64,000 bases of DNA from Pseudomonas oligotrophica (GTDB lineage: Bacteria; Pseudomonadota; Gammaproteobacteria; Pseudomonadales; Pseudomonadaceae). This document shows positions 28,993 to 39,914 of this stretch, piece after piece; within the stretch, counting starts at the first letter, position 1; the number at the start of each line of letters is the position of its first letter. Location of the stretch: the NCBI RefSeq assembly GCF_021726475.1, contig NZ_JAKJRU010000001.1:62001-126000 (forward strand). The letters are read 5' to 3'. Under the pieces are notes generated by a model. The model saw nothing but the letters and a program-made list of their open reading frames with translations, did not search any database and was not told the origin of the DNA. A program made the position numbers and the translations under genes.

Positions 28993-29131
28993 CTTGGGGC
29001 CTCGGTCGATGGGGTTTTGCCGAAACCGTGCGAGCCCGCCACGGGGCTCGTTTTCACGGTGCCTGGATAACTGACCCACCGCATGCCCGGAAAGGTCGCG
29101 GCTGCGTCAATTTGCTTTGCCGATCGGCCCG

Positions 29132-29146
29132 ATAGGCATTGTCTAT
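29132..29146. promoter_or_regulatory. LysR-type palindrome between katE and metN
   Basis: ATAGGCATTGTCTAT has perfect ATAG/CTAT arms around seven bases, the T-N11-A form bound by LysR-type regulators such as OxyR or MetR. It lies 140 bp from the katE start and about 100 bp from metN, so it could serve either gene. The inner bases do not match the full OxyR consensus. Confidence 0.45.
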
Positions 29147-29247
29147 GGACGCGCCGCCTCGGCTGAGCCAAACCGCCAGATGCGCTAGAATGCCGGCCTT
29201 TCGCCGGCCACCCCGGCCCGGAACGTCCGCACCCACAAGGTTCGCCC

Positions 29248-30255
29248 GTGATCGAATTCCAGCAAGTCCACAAAACCTATCGGGTAGCCGGCCGCGACGT
29301 GCCGGCGCTGCAGCCGACCGACCTGCGCATCGCAGCCGGCGAGGTGTTCGGCCTGATCGGCCATTCCGGCGCCGGCAAGAGCACGCTGCTGCGTCTGATC
29401 AATCGCCTCGAGGAACCCTCCGGCGGGCGCATCCTGGTCGACGGCGAGGACGTCACCGCGCTGGATGCCGACGGCCTGCGGCGCTTCCGCCAGCGCGTCG
29501 GGATGATCTTCCAGCACTTCAACCTGCTGATGTCCAAGACGGTGGCCGACAACGTCGCCATGCCGCTGCGCCTGGCCGGCCAGCTGTCGCGTGGCGAGAT
29601 CGACGCCCGTGTTGCCCGCCTGCTCGACCGCGTCGGCCTCAGGGACCACGCGCGCAAGTACCCGGCGCAGCTCTCCGGCGGACAGAAGCAGCGTGTCGGC
29701 ATCGCCCGCGCACTGGCCACCGAGCCGGGCATCCTGCTCTGCGACGAGGCGACCAGCGCGCTGGACCCGCAGACCACCGCCTCGGTGCTGCAGCTCTTGG
29801 CCGAGATCAACCGCGAGCTCAGGCTGACCATCGTGCTGATCACCCACGAGATGGACGTGATCCGCCGCGTCTGCGACCGCGTGGCGGTGATGGACGGCGG
29901 CGCCATCGTCGAGCAGGGTCCGGTCACCGAGGTGTTCCTGCACCCCAAGCACCCGACCACCCAGCGCTTCGTGCTGGAGGACGAGGCGCTGGACGAGGGC
30001 GAGATGCACGAGGACTTCGCCCATGTGCCGGGGCGCATCCTGCGCCTGACCTTCCAGGGCGAGGGCACCTACCAGCCGCTGCTGGGCACGGTGGCGCGTG
30101 AGACCGGGGTGGACTTCTCGATCCTCTCCGGGCGCATCGATCGCATCAAGGACACGCCCTACGGCCAGCTGACCCTGGCCCTGACCGGCGGCGACCTGGA
30201 GGCCGCGCTGGCGCGCTTCGACCGCGCCGACGTACACGTGGAGGTACTGCGCTGA
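29248..30255 (+). CDS. metN: Methionine ABC transporter ATPase MetN
   Basis: A 335-residue ATPase for high-affinity import of D/L-methionine. GTG start at 29248 giving [18 protein letters not shown]. Walker A GHSGAGKS (about 37-44), signature LSGGQKQR, Walker [14 protein letters not shown]. The C-terminal NIL/ACT-like domain (about 260-335), which binds methionine and gives trans-inhibition, is present. It overlaps metI by one base. No S-box riboswitch was recognised upstream. The promoter lies in the gap shared with katE. Confidence 0.94.
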   Translation: MIEFQQVHKTYRVAGRDVPALQPTDLRIAAGEVFGLIGHSGAGKSTLLRLINRLEEPSGGRILVDGEDVTALDADGLRRFRQRVGMIFQHFNLLMSKTVADNVAMPLRLAGQLSRGEIDARVARLLDRVGLRDHARKYPAQLSGGQKQRVGIARALATEPGILLCDEATSALDPQTTASVLQLLAEINRELRLTIVLITHEMDVIRRVCDRVAVMDGGAIVEQGPVTEVFLHPKHPTTQRFVLEDEALDEGEMHEDFAHVPGRILRLTFQGEGTYQPLLGTVARETGVDFSILSGRIDRIKDTPYGQLTLALTGGDLEAALARFDRADVHVEVLR

Positions 30256-30932
30256 TGGACGCCCTGTTCGGTTCCCTGTTCGCCAACGTCGACTGGTACG
30301 AGATCTGGCTGGCCACCCTCGACACCCTGCTGATGCTCGGCGGCTCGCTGCTGTTCACCATCCTGCTCGGCCTGCCGCTGGGCGTGCTGCTGTTTCTCAG
30401 CGGCCCGCGCCAGTTGTTCGAGAACCGCCCGTTGTATGCGGCACTCGCCTTCGTGGTCAACGTGCTGCGCTCGCTGCCGTTCATCATCCTCTTGATCGTG
30501 ATGATTCCCTTCACCGTGCTGCTGACCGGCACCTCGCTCGGCGTGGCCGGGGCCATCCCCCCGCTGGTGGTGGGCGCCGCGCCGTTCTTCGCGCGGCTGG
30601 TGGAGACCGCGCTGCGCGAGGTCGACCGCGGCATCATCGAGGCCACCCAGGCGATGGGCGCCACCACCCGGCAGATCATCTTCAGCGCATTGCTGCCCGA
30701 GGCCCGGCCGGGCATCATCGCCGCCATCACCGTCACTGCCATCACCCTGGTGTCCTACACCGCGATGGCCGGCGTGGTGGGGGCCGGCGGCCTCGGCGAC
30801 CTGGCCATCCGCTTCGGCTACCAGCGCTTCCAGACCGACGTCATGGTGGTCACCGTGGTCCTGCTGCTGGTGCTGGTGCAGCTGCTGCAGAGCGCAGGCG
30901 ACCGGCTGGTGACCCACTTCTCCCGCAAATGA
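30255..30932 (+). CDS. metI: Methionine ABC transporter permease MetI
   Basis: A 225-residue inner-membrane permease with five helices. The EAA motif, ATQAMGATTRQIIFSALLPEA, is the coupling helix to MetN. FVVNVLRSLPFIILLIVMIPF is strongly conserved in MetI. The start TGATG overlap with metN indicates coupled translation. A 49-bp gap with GGAACCG precedes metQ. Confidence 0.95.
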   Translation: MDALFGSLFANVDWYEIWLATLDTLLMLGGSLLFTILLGLPLGVLLFLSGPRQLFENRPLYAALAFVVNVLRSLPFIILLIVMIPFTVLLTGTSLGVAGAIPPLVVGAAPFFARLVETALREVDRGIIEATQAMGATTRQIIFSALLPEARPGIIAAITVTAITLVSYTAMAGVVGAGGLGDLAIRFGYQRFQTDVMVVTVVLLLVLVQLLQSAGDRLVTHFSRK

Positions 30933-30981
30933 ACCCAGGGCGCGCGAACCCTCGCACGCCGCTCCACCAAGGAACCGAACG

Positions 30982-31755
30982 ATGAAGAAACTGATTGCCG
31001 CCCTGGCCACCCTGGCCGCCTTCTCCGCCCAGGCCGCCGACACGCTGAACGTCGCCGCCACCGCCGTGCCACACGCCGAGATCCTCGAGTTCGTCAAGCC
31101 GCAGCTGGCCGAGCAGGGCGTCGAACTGAACGTGAAGGTCTTCACCGACTACGTGCAGCCGAACATCCAGGTCGCCGAGAAGCGCCTGGACGCCAACTTC
31201 TTCCAGCACCAGCCGTACCTCGACGAGTTCAACAAGGGCAAGGGCACCGAGCTGGTCAGCGTCGCTGGCGTGCACATCGAGCCGTTCGGTGCCTATTCGA
31301 GCAAGCTCAAGTCGCTGGAAGAGCTGCCCGACGGCGCCAACGTGGTGATCCCCAACGACGCCACCAATGGCGGCCGCGCCCTGCTGCTGCTGGCCAAGGC
31401 CGGCGTGATCACGCTCAAGGATGGCGCCGGCATCACCGCCACGCCGAAGGACATCGCCGAGAACCCCAAGCACATCAAGGTGCGCGAACTGGAAGCCGCG
31501 ACCCTGCCGCGCGTGCTGACCCAAGTCGATCTGGCGCTGATCAACACCAACTACGCGCTGGAAGCCAAGCTGAACCCGACCCAGGACGCCCTGGTGATCG
31601 AGGGTAGCGACTCGCCGTACGTGAACATCCTCGTCGCCCGTCCGGACAACAAGGACAGCGAGGCCATGCAGAAGCTCGCCGCCGCGCTGCACAGCGAAGA
31701 GGTGCGCCAGTTCATCGAGGAGAAGTACCAGGGCGCCGTGGTCCCGGCGTTCTGA
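30982..31755 (+). CDS. metQ: Methionine-binding protein MetQ (NlpA family)
   Basis: A 257-residue NlpA-family binding protein. The signal peptide ends FSAQA/ADT with no lipobox cysteine, so unlike E. coli MetQ it should be a soluble periplasmic protein. Typical family sequences are [43 protein letters not shown] and the [12 protein letters not shown] region. It captures methionine for MetNI. An intrinsic terminator follows 22 bp after the stop. Confidence 0.93.
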   Translation: MKKLIAALATLAAFSAQAADTLNVAATAVPHAEILEFVKPQLAEQGVELNVKVFTDYVQPNIQVAEKRLDANFFQHQPYLDEFNKGKGTELVSVAGVHIEPFGAYSSKLKSLEELPDGANVVIPNDATNGGRALLLLAKAGVITLKDGAGITATPKDIAENPKHIKVRELEAATLPRVLTQVDLALINTNYALEAKLNPTQDALVIEGSDSPYVNILVARPDNKDSEAMQKLAAALHSEEVRQFIEEKYQGAVVPAF

Positions 31756-31777
31756 GCCTGACCGCATTGCGCTGCAG

Positions 31778-31801
31778 AAACCCCGCTCCGGCGGGGTTTT
31801 T
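31778..31801 (+). terminator. Intrinsic terminator of metNIQ
   Basis: CCCCGC and GCGGGG pair around loop TCCG, preceded by AAA and followed by five Ts. A textbook rho-independent terminator. Confidence 0.9.
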
Positions 31802-31888
31802 CATGCCTGGCGCCCGGCAAGCGCGCGCGGCCTGGTTGTCCAAGGGCGACTAGACTCGAACAGTCCTTGCGCGAACGGAGAACCTGCG

Positions 31889-32314
31889 ATGCCCCTTGCC
31901 CCCTTCCACCTGGCCATTCCCGTCCACGACCTGGCCGCCGCGCGGCGCTTCTACGGCGAGGTGTTCGGCTGCGCCGAAGGCCGCAGCAGCGAGCACTGGG
32001 TCGACTTCGACTTCTTCGGCCACCAGCTGGTGATCCACGAAGCGCCGAAGATGCCGCACCAGGAAGCGGCCCACAGCAACCCGGTGGACGGCCACGACGT
32101 ACCGGTGCCGCACTTCGGCGTGGTGCTCGGCTGGAACGACTGGCAGGCCCTGGCCGAGCGCCTGCGCGCGCGGCATACCCGCTTCGTCATCGAGCCCTAT
32201 GTGCGTTTCGCCGGCCAGGTCGGCGAGCAGGCCACCATGTTCCTCCTCGATCCCTGCGGCAACGCGCTGGAGTTCAAGGCGTTCCGGGACATCGGCCAGC
32301 TGTTCGCCAAATAG
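31889..32314 (+). CDS. VOC (glyoxalase/bleomycin resistance) family protein
   Basis: A 141-residue protein of the vicinal oxygen chelate fold: [22 protein letters not shown] opens the first beta-alpha-beta-beta-beta unit, and [20 protein letters not shown] and [20 protein letters not shown] form the second. The likely metal ligands are the early His, the central His and the late Glu. Substrate unknown; related proteins are annotated only as glyoxalase-like. Shine-Dalgarno ACGGAGAA precedes ATG 31889. Convergent with the alcohol dehydrogenase gene 7 bp away. Confidence 0.85.
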   Translation: MPLAPFHLAIPVHDLAAARRFYGEVFGCAEGRSSEHWVDFDFFGHQLVIHEAPKMPHQEAAHSNPVDGHDVPVPHFGVVLGWNDWQALAERLRARHTRFVIEPYVRFAGQVGEQATMFLLDPCGNALEFKAFRDIGQLFAK

Positions 32315-32321
32315 CCGCCGT

Positions 32322-33305
32322 TCAGGGCACCAGCACCGCGGCGCCCTGGAAGCGGCCGTGGCGCAGGTCGTCCAGCGCCTGGTTGGCCTGCTCCAGCGGG
32401 TAGGCGTGGGTCTCGGTGCGGATGCCGACCTGCGCGGCGACGGCGAAGAAGTCCAGGCCGTCGCGGCGGGTGAGGTTGGCCACCGAGACCAGTTCGCGCT
32501 CATGCCAGAGGATGTCGTACGGGAAGCTCGGGATGTCGCTCATGTGGATGCCGGCGCAGACCACCCGGCCGCCCCGGCGCAGCGCGCGCAGCGCGATCGG
32601 CACCAGTTCGCCGGCCGGCGCGTAGATGATCGCCGCGTCCAGCAGCACCGGCGGCGGTGTGCCCGAATCGCCGGCCCAGACCGCGCCGAGCGAGCGGGCG
32701 AAGGCCTGGGCGGCGAGATCGCCCGGCCGGCTGAAGGCATAGACCTCGCGGCCCTGCCAGCGCGCCACCTGCATGACGATGTGCGCCGCCGCGCCGAAGC
32801 CGTAGAGGCCGAGACGCTTGCCGTCGCCGGCCTTGACCAGCGAACGCCAGCCGATCAGCCCGGCGCAGAGCAGCGGCGCAGTGGCCACGTCGTCGCCGTC
32901 CTCGCCGAGGGCGAAGGTGAAGCGCGCATCGGCCACCAGGTACTCGGCGTAACCGCCGGGCCGGGTGTAGCCGGTGAACTGCGGCGCCTCGCAGAGGTTC
33001 TCCTCGGCATGCTGGCAATGGCTGCAGTGCCCGCAGGTGTGCCCGAGCCAGGGCACGCCGACCCGCTGGCCGAGCGCGAGATCGCTCACCCCCGGCCCCA
33101 GCGCATCGACCCGGCCGACCACCTCGTGCCCGGGAATGACCGGCAGCGGCACCGCCGGCAGCTCGCCATCGACCACGTGCAGGTCGGTGCGGCAGACGCC
33201 GCAGGCGCTGACCCTGATGCGCACCTCGCCCGGCCCCGGCTCGGGCAGCGGCAGGTCACACAGTTCGAGGGGCTGGCCGATCCGTTGCAGTTGCATCGCA
33301 CGCAT
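32322..33305 (-). CDS. Zinc-dependent alcohol dehydrogenase family protein
   Basis: A 327-residue medium-chain dehydrogenase. Catalytic zinc ligands: Cys38 in ACGVCRTD and His60-Glu61 in PGHEVVG. The structural zinc cluster [15 protein letters not shown] has its four cysteines. A nucleotide-binding GFGAAA replaces the usual GxGxxG. The closest group is the AdhA-like proteins that oxidise simple alcohols or reduce aldehydes. No operon partner; the C-terminus meets the VOC gene. A 38-bp gap follows upstream toward the next response regulator gene end. Confidence 0.87.
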   Translation of the reverse strand: MRAMQLQRIGQPLELCDLPLPEPGPGEVRIRVSACGVCRTDLHVVDGELPAVPLPVIPGHEVVGRVDALGPGVSDLALGQRVGVPWLGHTCGHCSHCQHAEENLCEAPQFTGYTRPGGYAEYLVADARFTFALGEDGDDVATAPLLCAGLIGWRSLVKAGDGKRLGLYGFGAAAHIVMQVARWQGREVYAFSRPGDLAAQAFARSLGAVWAGDSGTPPPVLLDAAIIYAPAGELVPIALRALRRGGRVVCAGIHMSDIPSFPYDILWHERELVSVANLTRRDGLDFFAVAAQVGIRTETHAYPLEQANQALDDLRHGRFQGAAVLVP

Positions 33306-33359
33306 GCTGGCTCTCCGTGGCGGGATGCCTCCAGCTTAGGCCAGGCGCGGCAGGCGCAC

Positions 33360-34717
<1,358 letters not shown>

Positions 34718-34721
<4 letters not shown>

Positions 34722-36529
34722 TTCTCGCTCTCCTGCGGCTGCGCGGCCGCGGTCGGTTCGACCGCCGGCAGCCTGACCTCGAATACCGCGCCCTGCTCGC
34801 CATTGTGCACCTCCAGGCTGCCGCCCAGGTCGCGGACGATGCCGTAGGACACCGCCAGCCCGAGGCCGAGGCCCTGGCCGACCGGCTTGGTGGTGAAGAA
34901 GGGCTCGAAGACCTTGTCCAGCTCGGCCTCGGCGATGCCGCCGCCGCTGTCACTGACCGCCAGCCGCCAGCTGTCGCCGTCGCGCCGGCAGTCGATGCCG
35001 AGCACGCGGTGCTCGCTGCCGCGCATGGCGTCCAGCGCGTTGTTCAGCAGGTTGATCAGCACCTGCTCCAGGCGGATCGCGTCGCCTCTGATGCAGGCCT
35101 CGGCCGGCACCTGGCAATGCACCTCCACCGCCTCGCCGCGCAGGCGCGGGCCGAGCAGCTGCAGCGCCTGCCCGAGCACCTCGCGCAGCACCAGGCGCTG
35201 CGCCAGCCCGGCCGGGCTCTTGCGGGCGAAGGTCTTGAGGTGGCCGGTCAGCGCCGCCATGCGCTCGAGCAGGCCCTCGACCTGGCCGAGGCCGTCGCGC
35301 ACCTCCTGCTCGCGGCCGTTGTCGAGCAGCAGGCGCAGGCTGCCGAGTTGCATGCGCAGGGCGGTCAGCGGCTGGTTGATCTCGTGCGCCAGCGCCGCGG
35401 ACATCTGCCCCAGCGCCGCCATGCGCGCGGCATGCACCAGTTCGTCCTGGGCAGTGCGCAGTTCACGGGTGCGCGCCTCGACCAGCCGCTCCAGCTCGTT
35501 GCGGCTGCGCTGCTCGACGCGCCGGGTCTTGCGCCGCTGCGCCAGGTAGAGCAGCAGGAAGGCCAGGGTCATCCACACTCCGGCGGCGGCCAGGCGATAG
35601 CTGCGCACGGTTTCGCTCACCGCCTGCGGTTCGAGCAGCAGGTGCAGGGTCCAGTCCTCCTTCGGCAGGTCGAGGCTCTGCCAGAGGTAGTCGCGGCTGC
35701 CGTCCGGACCCTCGACGCGGCGCCGCTCGGCCCCTTCGCCGAGGCGCTTGATGCGCGTGCTGGGCAGGGGCTGCAGGTTCTGCTCGGCATAGCGGCGCGC
35801 GGCGACCAGGCGCTGGCGCACGGCGTCCTCGAGCGGGCGCAGGTAGCGGAAGCGCCAGGCCGGGCGGTTGGTGAGGATGACGATGTCCAGCGAATCGGCG
35901 ATCAGCAGGATGCCCGACTGCCCGGCCCATTCGCGCTGCATGTCCTCGAGTTCGAGCTTGACCACCAGCACGCCGAGCACCTTGCCATCGGCGCCATGCA
36001 CGGCGTGGGAGAGGAAGTAGCCGGGGATCCCGGTGGTCACGCCGACGGCGAAGTAGCGCCCGCTGTCGTGGGCCACGGCGTCGCTGAAATAGGGGCGGAA
36101 GGCATAGTTGTTGCCGACGAAGCTCGACCAGTCGCGCCAGTTGCTCGCCGCCAGGGTCTCGCCGTAGCGGTCCAGCAGGTAGAGCACCGAGGAGCCGGCG
36201 GCCTGGTTCTGCTGTTCCAGGCGCTCGTTGAGGGCCAGGCGCAGGCGCTGGTTGGCCGGGTCTTCGAGCAGCCGGCGGATGTCGCTGTCCAGCGCCAGCA
36301 GCGCCGGCACCGAGCGGAAGCGCTCGACCTGGGTATGGATCGCCTGGGCATACAGCGCCAGCTGGCCGCGCGCTTCCTGGCTGCGCTCGGCCCAGACGCG
36401 CTGCTCGGCGATGCGCCCGGCCCAGAACAGGCTGAGCGCCAGGCCGGCGAGGATCAGCACGACGATGGCGGCGACGCGGTAACGGATCTTGGGCAAGGGC
36501 ATGGCACGGCTCGCTGGCTGGTCGGTCAT
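34718..36529 (-). CDS. DctB/MifS-type sensor histidine kinase
   Basis: A 603-residue membrane sensor. A helix at about 15-38 and one near 300-320 bound a periplasmic dCache domain (VLYLLDRYGETLAASNWRDW, NYAFRPYFSDAV) closely similar in layout to DctB, so the ligand is probably a dicarboxylate or alpha-keto acid. Phospho-acceptor His382 in ALAHEINQPLTALRM and the ATPase boxes DSGGGI and GQGLGLGLAV are intact. I chose ATG 36529 (MTDQPASRAMPLPK); ATG 36502 is also possible and neither has a clear ribosome-binding site. The frame stays open upstream to 37261, across the divergent usp gene, which is a shadow. Confidence 0.88.
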
Positions 36530-36656
36530 TAAGCCACAAGCCCGCCACGCTGCCGAGGCGCCCGGCGTTGGGGAACTCGGCAGCGCCGGCGACCCTCGCA
36601 CATACAGGCGACCAGCGCCCGTGAAACGCCCGGGCGCGCTGAGTAGGAGAGCGAGA

Positions 36657-37505
36657 ATGACCCAGGTGATGGCTTGCATCGACGGCTCGGCCGTTTCCGC
36701 AGCGGTGTGCGATTGCGCGGCGTGGGCCAGCGCGCGCCTTGGCGCGCCGCTGACGCTGCTGCACGTGCTCGACCAGCGCGAATACCCGGCGGCCGCCGCC
36801 GATTTCAGCGGCATCCTCGGCTTGGGCAGCCGCGAGCTGCTGCTGCACGAGCTGGCCACCCTGGACGAGCAGCGCAACCGCCTAGCCCTGGAACAGGGCC
36901 GGCTGATGCTCGAGGCAGCCAGGGCGCGGGTGCTGGCCGCCGGCTTCGCCCATCCGCAACTGCGCCAGCGCCACGGCGACCTGCCGCAGAGCTTGCACGA
37001 GCTGGAAGGCGAGACCCGCCTGCTGGTCATCGGCCGCCAGGGCGAAAGCGCGCCGCAGCAGCAGGTCGGCAGCCAGCTGGAAAGCGTCATCCGCCTGCTG
37101 CACCGGCCGATCCTGGTGGTGCCGCCGCATTTCGCCGCGCCACGCTCGGCGCTGTTCGCCTTCGACGGCAGCGCCACCGCACGCAAGGGCCTGGACCTGC
37201 TGGCCGCCAGCCCGCTGCTGCGCGGGCTGCCGCTGCACCTGCTGATGGTCGGCGCCGACACCGCCGAGGCCCGCGCGGCGCTGGACAGCGCACACGCCAG
37301 CCTGGCGGCCGCCGGCTTCGCGGTGCAGGCCCAGGTTCGCGCCGGCGAGGTGGAACCGACCCTGCATGCCTACCAGGCCGAGCACGGCATCGACCTGCTG
37401 GTCATGGGCGCCTATGGCCACTCGCGGATTCGCCAGTTCTTCATCGGCAGCACCACCACCGCGCTGTTGCGCAGCAGCAGCACGCCGCTGCTGTTGCTGC
37501 GCTGA
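36657..37505 (+). CDS. Tandem-domain universal stress protein
   Basis: A 282-residue protein with two UspA domains, residues about 1-145 and 150-282. The second ends in the ATP-binding pattern LLVMGAYGHSRIRQFFIGST, the G-x2-G-x9-G(S/T) signature; the first has a looser version (LLVIGRQGESAP). Likely a cytoplasmic nucleotide-binding stress protein. ATG 36657 has TAGGAGAGCGAG before it. Divergent from the sensor kinase gene over a 127-bp gap in which no clear promoter was identified. Confidence 0.88.
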   Translation: MTQVMACIDGSAVSAAVCDCAAWASARLGAPLTLLHVLDQREYPAAAADFSGILGLGSRELLLHELATLDEQRNRLALEQGRLMLEAARARVLAAGFAHPQLRQRHGDLPQSLHELEGETRLLVIGRQGESAPQQQVGSQLESVIRLLHRPILVVPPHFAAPRSALFAFDGSATARKGLDLLAASPLLRGLPLHLLMVGADTAEARAALDSAHASLAAAGFAVQAQVRAGEVEPTLHAYQAEHGIDLLVMGAYGHSRIRQFFIGSTTTALLRSSSTPLLLLR

Positions 37506-37525
37506 GGACGGCGGCCCGTACCGGT

Positions 37526-38707
37526 TCAGCGATAAAGGTCGGCGCGGCTCCAGGGCAACTCGTGGGAGCCGTCGGCCAGTGGCCGGCTCGCCAGGATCTG
37601 GTGCAGATTGATCCAGTTGTGGCGGAAGCCGTAGGCGCAGCCGGCCAGGTACAGCCGCCAGATGCGCAAGGCGCGCTCCGGGACCAGGCGCGACGCCTCC
37701 TCGAGGCGGGCCTCCAGACGCTGGCTCCAGAAGTCCAGGGTACGCGCGTAGTGCAGGCGCAGGCTTTCCACGTCGACCACTTCCAGTCCGGCCTCGCTGA
37801 TCCAGCCGGTCATCCCCGCCAGGTGCGGCAGCTCGCCGTGGGGGAACACGTAGCGGTCGATGAACTCGCCGGCGCCGTGGCCGACCGGCCGGCCATCGGT
37901 GTGCCGCGCGGTGATGCCGTGGTTCATCACCAGCCCGCCGGGACGCACCGCGTCATGCAGCTTCTGGCAGTACAGCGCCAGGTTGGCATGGCCGACATGC
38001 TCGAACATGCCGACGCTGATCACCTTGTCGAAGCGGCCGTCGCCCGGCAGGTCGCGGTAGTCCATCAGCTCCAGTCGCACCTGCCCGTCCAGGCCCTCGG
38101 CCGCGACCCGCTGGCGTGCCAGCTGCAACTGCTCGCGACTCAGGGTGATGCCGAACACCTCGGCGCCGAACTCGCGCGCGGCGAAGCGCGCCAACCCGCC
38201 CCAGCCGCAGCCGACATCCAGCAGCCGGTCGCCGGGCGCGAGCCGCAGCTTGCGGCACAGGTGGCGCAGCTTGGCCTGCTGCGCGCTGTCCAGGTCCTCG
38301 CTGCCGGTCTCGAAATAGGCACAGGAATAGACCATGTCGCGGTCCAGCCAGAGCTGGTAGAAATCGTTCGACAGGTCGTAGTGGTAGGCGATGGCCTGCG
38401 CGTCGGTGTCCTTGTCGTGCGCCTCGCGCATGGGCAGCGGGAAGTTGTCCTCGCCGAGCGCCCGGGTGATCTCGTCACCGATGCGGATGACCTCGCTGAT
38501 CGGCCCGAGCAGATCGATCTGCCCCTCAACGTAGGCGGTGCCGAGCAGGTCCAGGCTGGGGCTTGCCAGCCGCTTGACCAGGTTTGGGTCCCGCAACTCC
38601 AGCGTCACCACCGGTTGCCGGCCGATCTCCATCTCGGTGCCGTCCCACAGGCGCAAGCGCAGCGGCAGGTCGAGCTCGCGCAGGGCAGGAAGCAATGTAG
38701 CCAGCAT
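37526..38707 (-). CDS. cfa: Cyclopropane-fatty-acyl-phospholipid synthase
   Basis: A 393-residue SAM-dependent enzyme that adds a methylene bridge to unsaturated acyl chains in membrane phospholipids, usually on entry to stationary phase. SAM motif LLDVGCGWGGLARFAA at 162-177, preceded by the YHYDLSNDFYQLWLD helix and followed by FDKVISVGMFEHVGHANL with the catalytic Glu. C-terminal YLAGCAYGFRHNWINLHQIL is typical. I prefer ATG 38707, which has GGAGACGAG just upstream, to ATG 38725, which would include that site. Paralogues exist in Pseudomonas, so the symbol marks the family. Confidence 0.9.
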   Translation of the reverse strand: MLATLLPALRELDLPLRLRLWDGTEMEIGRQPVVTLELRDPNLVKRLASPSLDLLGTAYVEGQIDLLGPISEVIRIGDEITRALGEDNFPLPMREAHDKDTDAQAIAYHYDLSNDFYQLWLDRDMVYSCAYFETGSEDLDSAQQAKLRHLCRKLRLAPGDRLLDVGCGWGGLARFAAREFGAEVFGITLSREQLQLARQRVAAEGLDGQVRLELMDYRDLPGDGRFDKVISVGMFEHVGHANLALYCQKLHDAVRPGGLVMNHGITARHTDGRPVGHGAGEFIDRYVFPHGELPHLAGMTGWISEAGLEVVDVESLRLHYARTLDFWSQRLEARLEEASRLVPERALRIWRLYLAGCAYGFRHNWINLHQILASRPLADGSHELPWSRADLYR

Positions 38708-38835
38708 GCTCTCGTCTCCATCCATTGCATCGAAAGAAACCCTAGACCAACTGAGAAAGAATGTAGGCTATTGCGCCGATAGTTGCGTCCTACGGGGACT
38801 TGCGCCAGGGACCGGCGGCTAAGAGGGAGAAGACA

Positions 38836-39207
38836 ATGACCGACACCGCACAGCGCGTGCTGATCCTCGTGGCCAGCGGGCCGAGCACGCCGGCGCGCTG
38901 CGCCGCGCCCTTCCACATCGCCACGCTGCTCGCCTGCATGGATGCCGAGGTCACCCTGTTCCTCACCGGCGAAGGCACCCAACTGGCCCGCCGCGCGGTC
39001 GCCGCCAGCCTGCGCGCGGTGGACGGCGGCGAGCCGCTGCAGCACTTCATCGGCCAGGCGAAGCTCGCCGGCGCACGCCTGCTGATGTGCCGCCAGCCGG
39101 GGGTGGTGATCGTCGCCGAGCAACTGATCGACGAACTGGACGAGATCTCCAGTGGCGGCGAGCTGGCGCAGATGATCCTCGAATACGACCGGGTACTGAC
39201 CCTATGA
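38836..39207 (+). CDS. DsrE-family protein
   Basis: A 123-residue cytoplasmic protein with the DsrE/F fold: VLILVASGPSTPARCAAPFHIATLLACMD, then EVTLFLTGEGTQLARR, and LLMCRQPGVV with a Cys at the position where sulfur-carrier members keep a reactive cysteine (about residue 88). DsrE-type proteins carry or transfer persulfide sulfur. ATG 38836 has GAGGGAGAAGAC upstream. ATGA overlap with the next gene, a GcvH-like protein; such a pairing is known from the sulfur-oxidising sHdr/lipoate-binding protein system, but no hdr genes are here. Confidence 0.82.
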   Translation: MTDTAQRVLILVASGPSTPARCAAPFHIATLLACMDAEVTLFLTGEGTQLARRAVAASLRAVDGGEPLQHFIGQAKLAGARLLMCRQPGVVIVAEQLIDELDEISSGGELAQMILEYDRVLTL

Positions 39208-39668
39208 ATCTCCACGGCCTGCCGTTCCCCGACGACCTGCTGTACGCCCCCGAACACGCGCTCTGGCTGCGCGAGGAAGCCGACGGCAGCCTCACCCTCG
39301 GCCTCACCGCCTACGGTTGTGCGCTGTACGGCGAAATCTTCGCCTTCACCCCCAAGCGCATCGGCGCGCACATCGAGGAGGGCCGCAGCTTCGGCGTGGT
39401 GGAATTCGCCAAGGCCGCCTCCTCCGCCCGCAGCCCGCTGGCCGGCGAGCTGCTCGCGGTGAACGAGGCGCTGGAAAAGCGCCCCAACCTGATCAACCGC
39501 GACCCTTACGACAGCGGCTGGATGGTGCGCCTGCAACCGGACCACTGGCCCGAAACCCGGCAGCGCTTCCTCACCGGCGAAGCCGCCCTGGCCGCCATCG
39601 CCGAACGCATGTGCCTGGACAACTTCGACCCGGCACGAGGCGAGGTGCAGGCGTTGCAGTGGAAGTAG
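39204..39668 (+). CDS. GcvH-like lipoyl-domain protein
   Basis: A 154-residue protein resembling glycine cleavage H protein. The lipoyl domain contains FGVVEFAKAASSARSPLAGELLAVNEAL across residues 63-90 (given here in parts: FGVVEFAKAAS, SPLAGELLAVNEAL), with Lys70 at the lipoate attachment position and a downstream P-L-x-G as in true GcvH. No gcvT or gcvP is nearby. The partner is the overlapping DsrE gene, which points to a sulfur-carrier or non-glycine role, like the lipoate-binding proteins of sHdr systems; this is inference. The stop is 6 bp before the 3' end of the convergent tRNA-Sec gene. Confidence 0.8.
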   Translation: MNLHGLPFPDDLLYAPEHALWLREEADGSLTLGLTAYGCALYGEIFAFTPKRIGAHIEEGRSFGVVEFAKAASSARSPLAGELLAVNEALEKRPNLINRDPYDSGWMVRLQPDHWPETRQRFLTGEAALAAIAERMCLDNFDPARGEVQALQWK

Positions 39669-39674
39669 GGGAAG

Positions 39675-39770
39675 TGGCGGAAGGCAGTGAGAGTCGAACT
39701 CACCCGGGAACGGCTGCCGTCCCCAACCGGGTTTGAAGCCCGGCCGCACCACCGGGTGCGATTGCCTTCC
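39675..39770 (-). tRNA. selC: tRNA-Sec (anticodon UCA)
   Basis: A 96-nt gene read on the minus strand, starting GGAAGGCAATCGCACC and ending GCCTTCC-G-CCA, so the CCA is encoded. The acceptor GGAAGGC pairs with GCCTTCC; the anticodon TCA is at 39736-39734 within GGGCTTCAAACCC. The long extra arm (GGGGACGGCAGCCGTTCCC) and the extended acceptor/D arms identify tRNA-Sec rather than tRNA-Ser. It lies immediately downstream of selB, with a 144-bp gap (39771-39914) that holds nothing else clear. Confidence 0.96.
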
Positions 39771-39914
39771 TTCGTTGATTTGCAACGCATTTTCCCAGGC
39801 CGGAGGCGGGCTGGGGGCGGGAGCTGTCGACGTGGTGTCGATGTCCCGGACGGGGTCGAAGGCTAGCACGTTGCGCGGCCTGGATGACAGCGCAACGGTG
39901 TCTCCGGTGCGGGG

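Noticed and set aside
28993-29247. S-box (SAM) riboswitch before metN
   Set aside because: I could not find the conserved S-box helices, and the riboswitch is uncommon in Pseudomonas.
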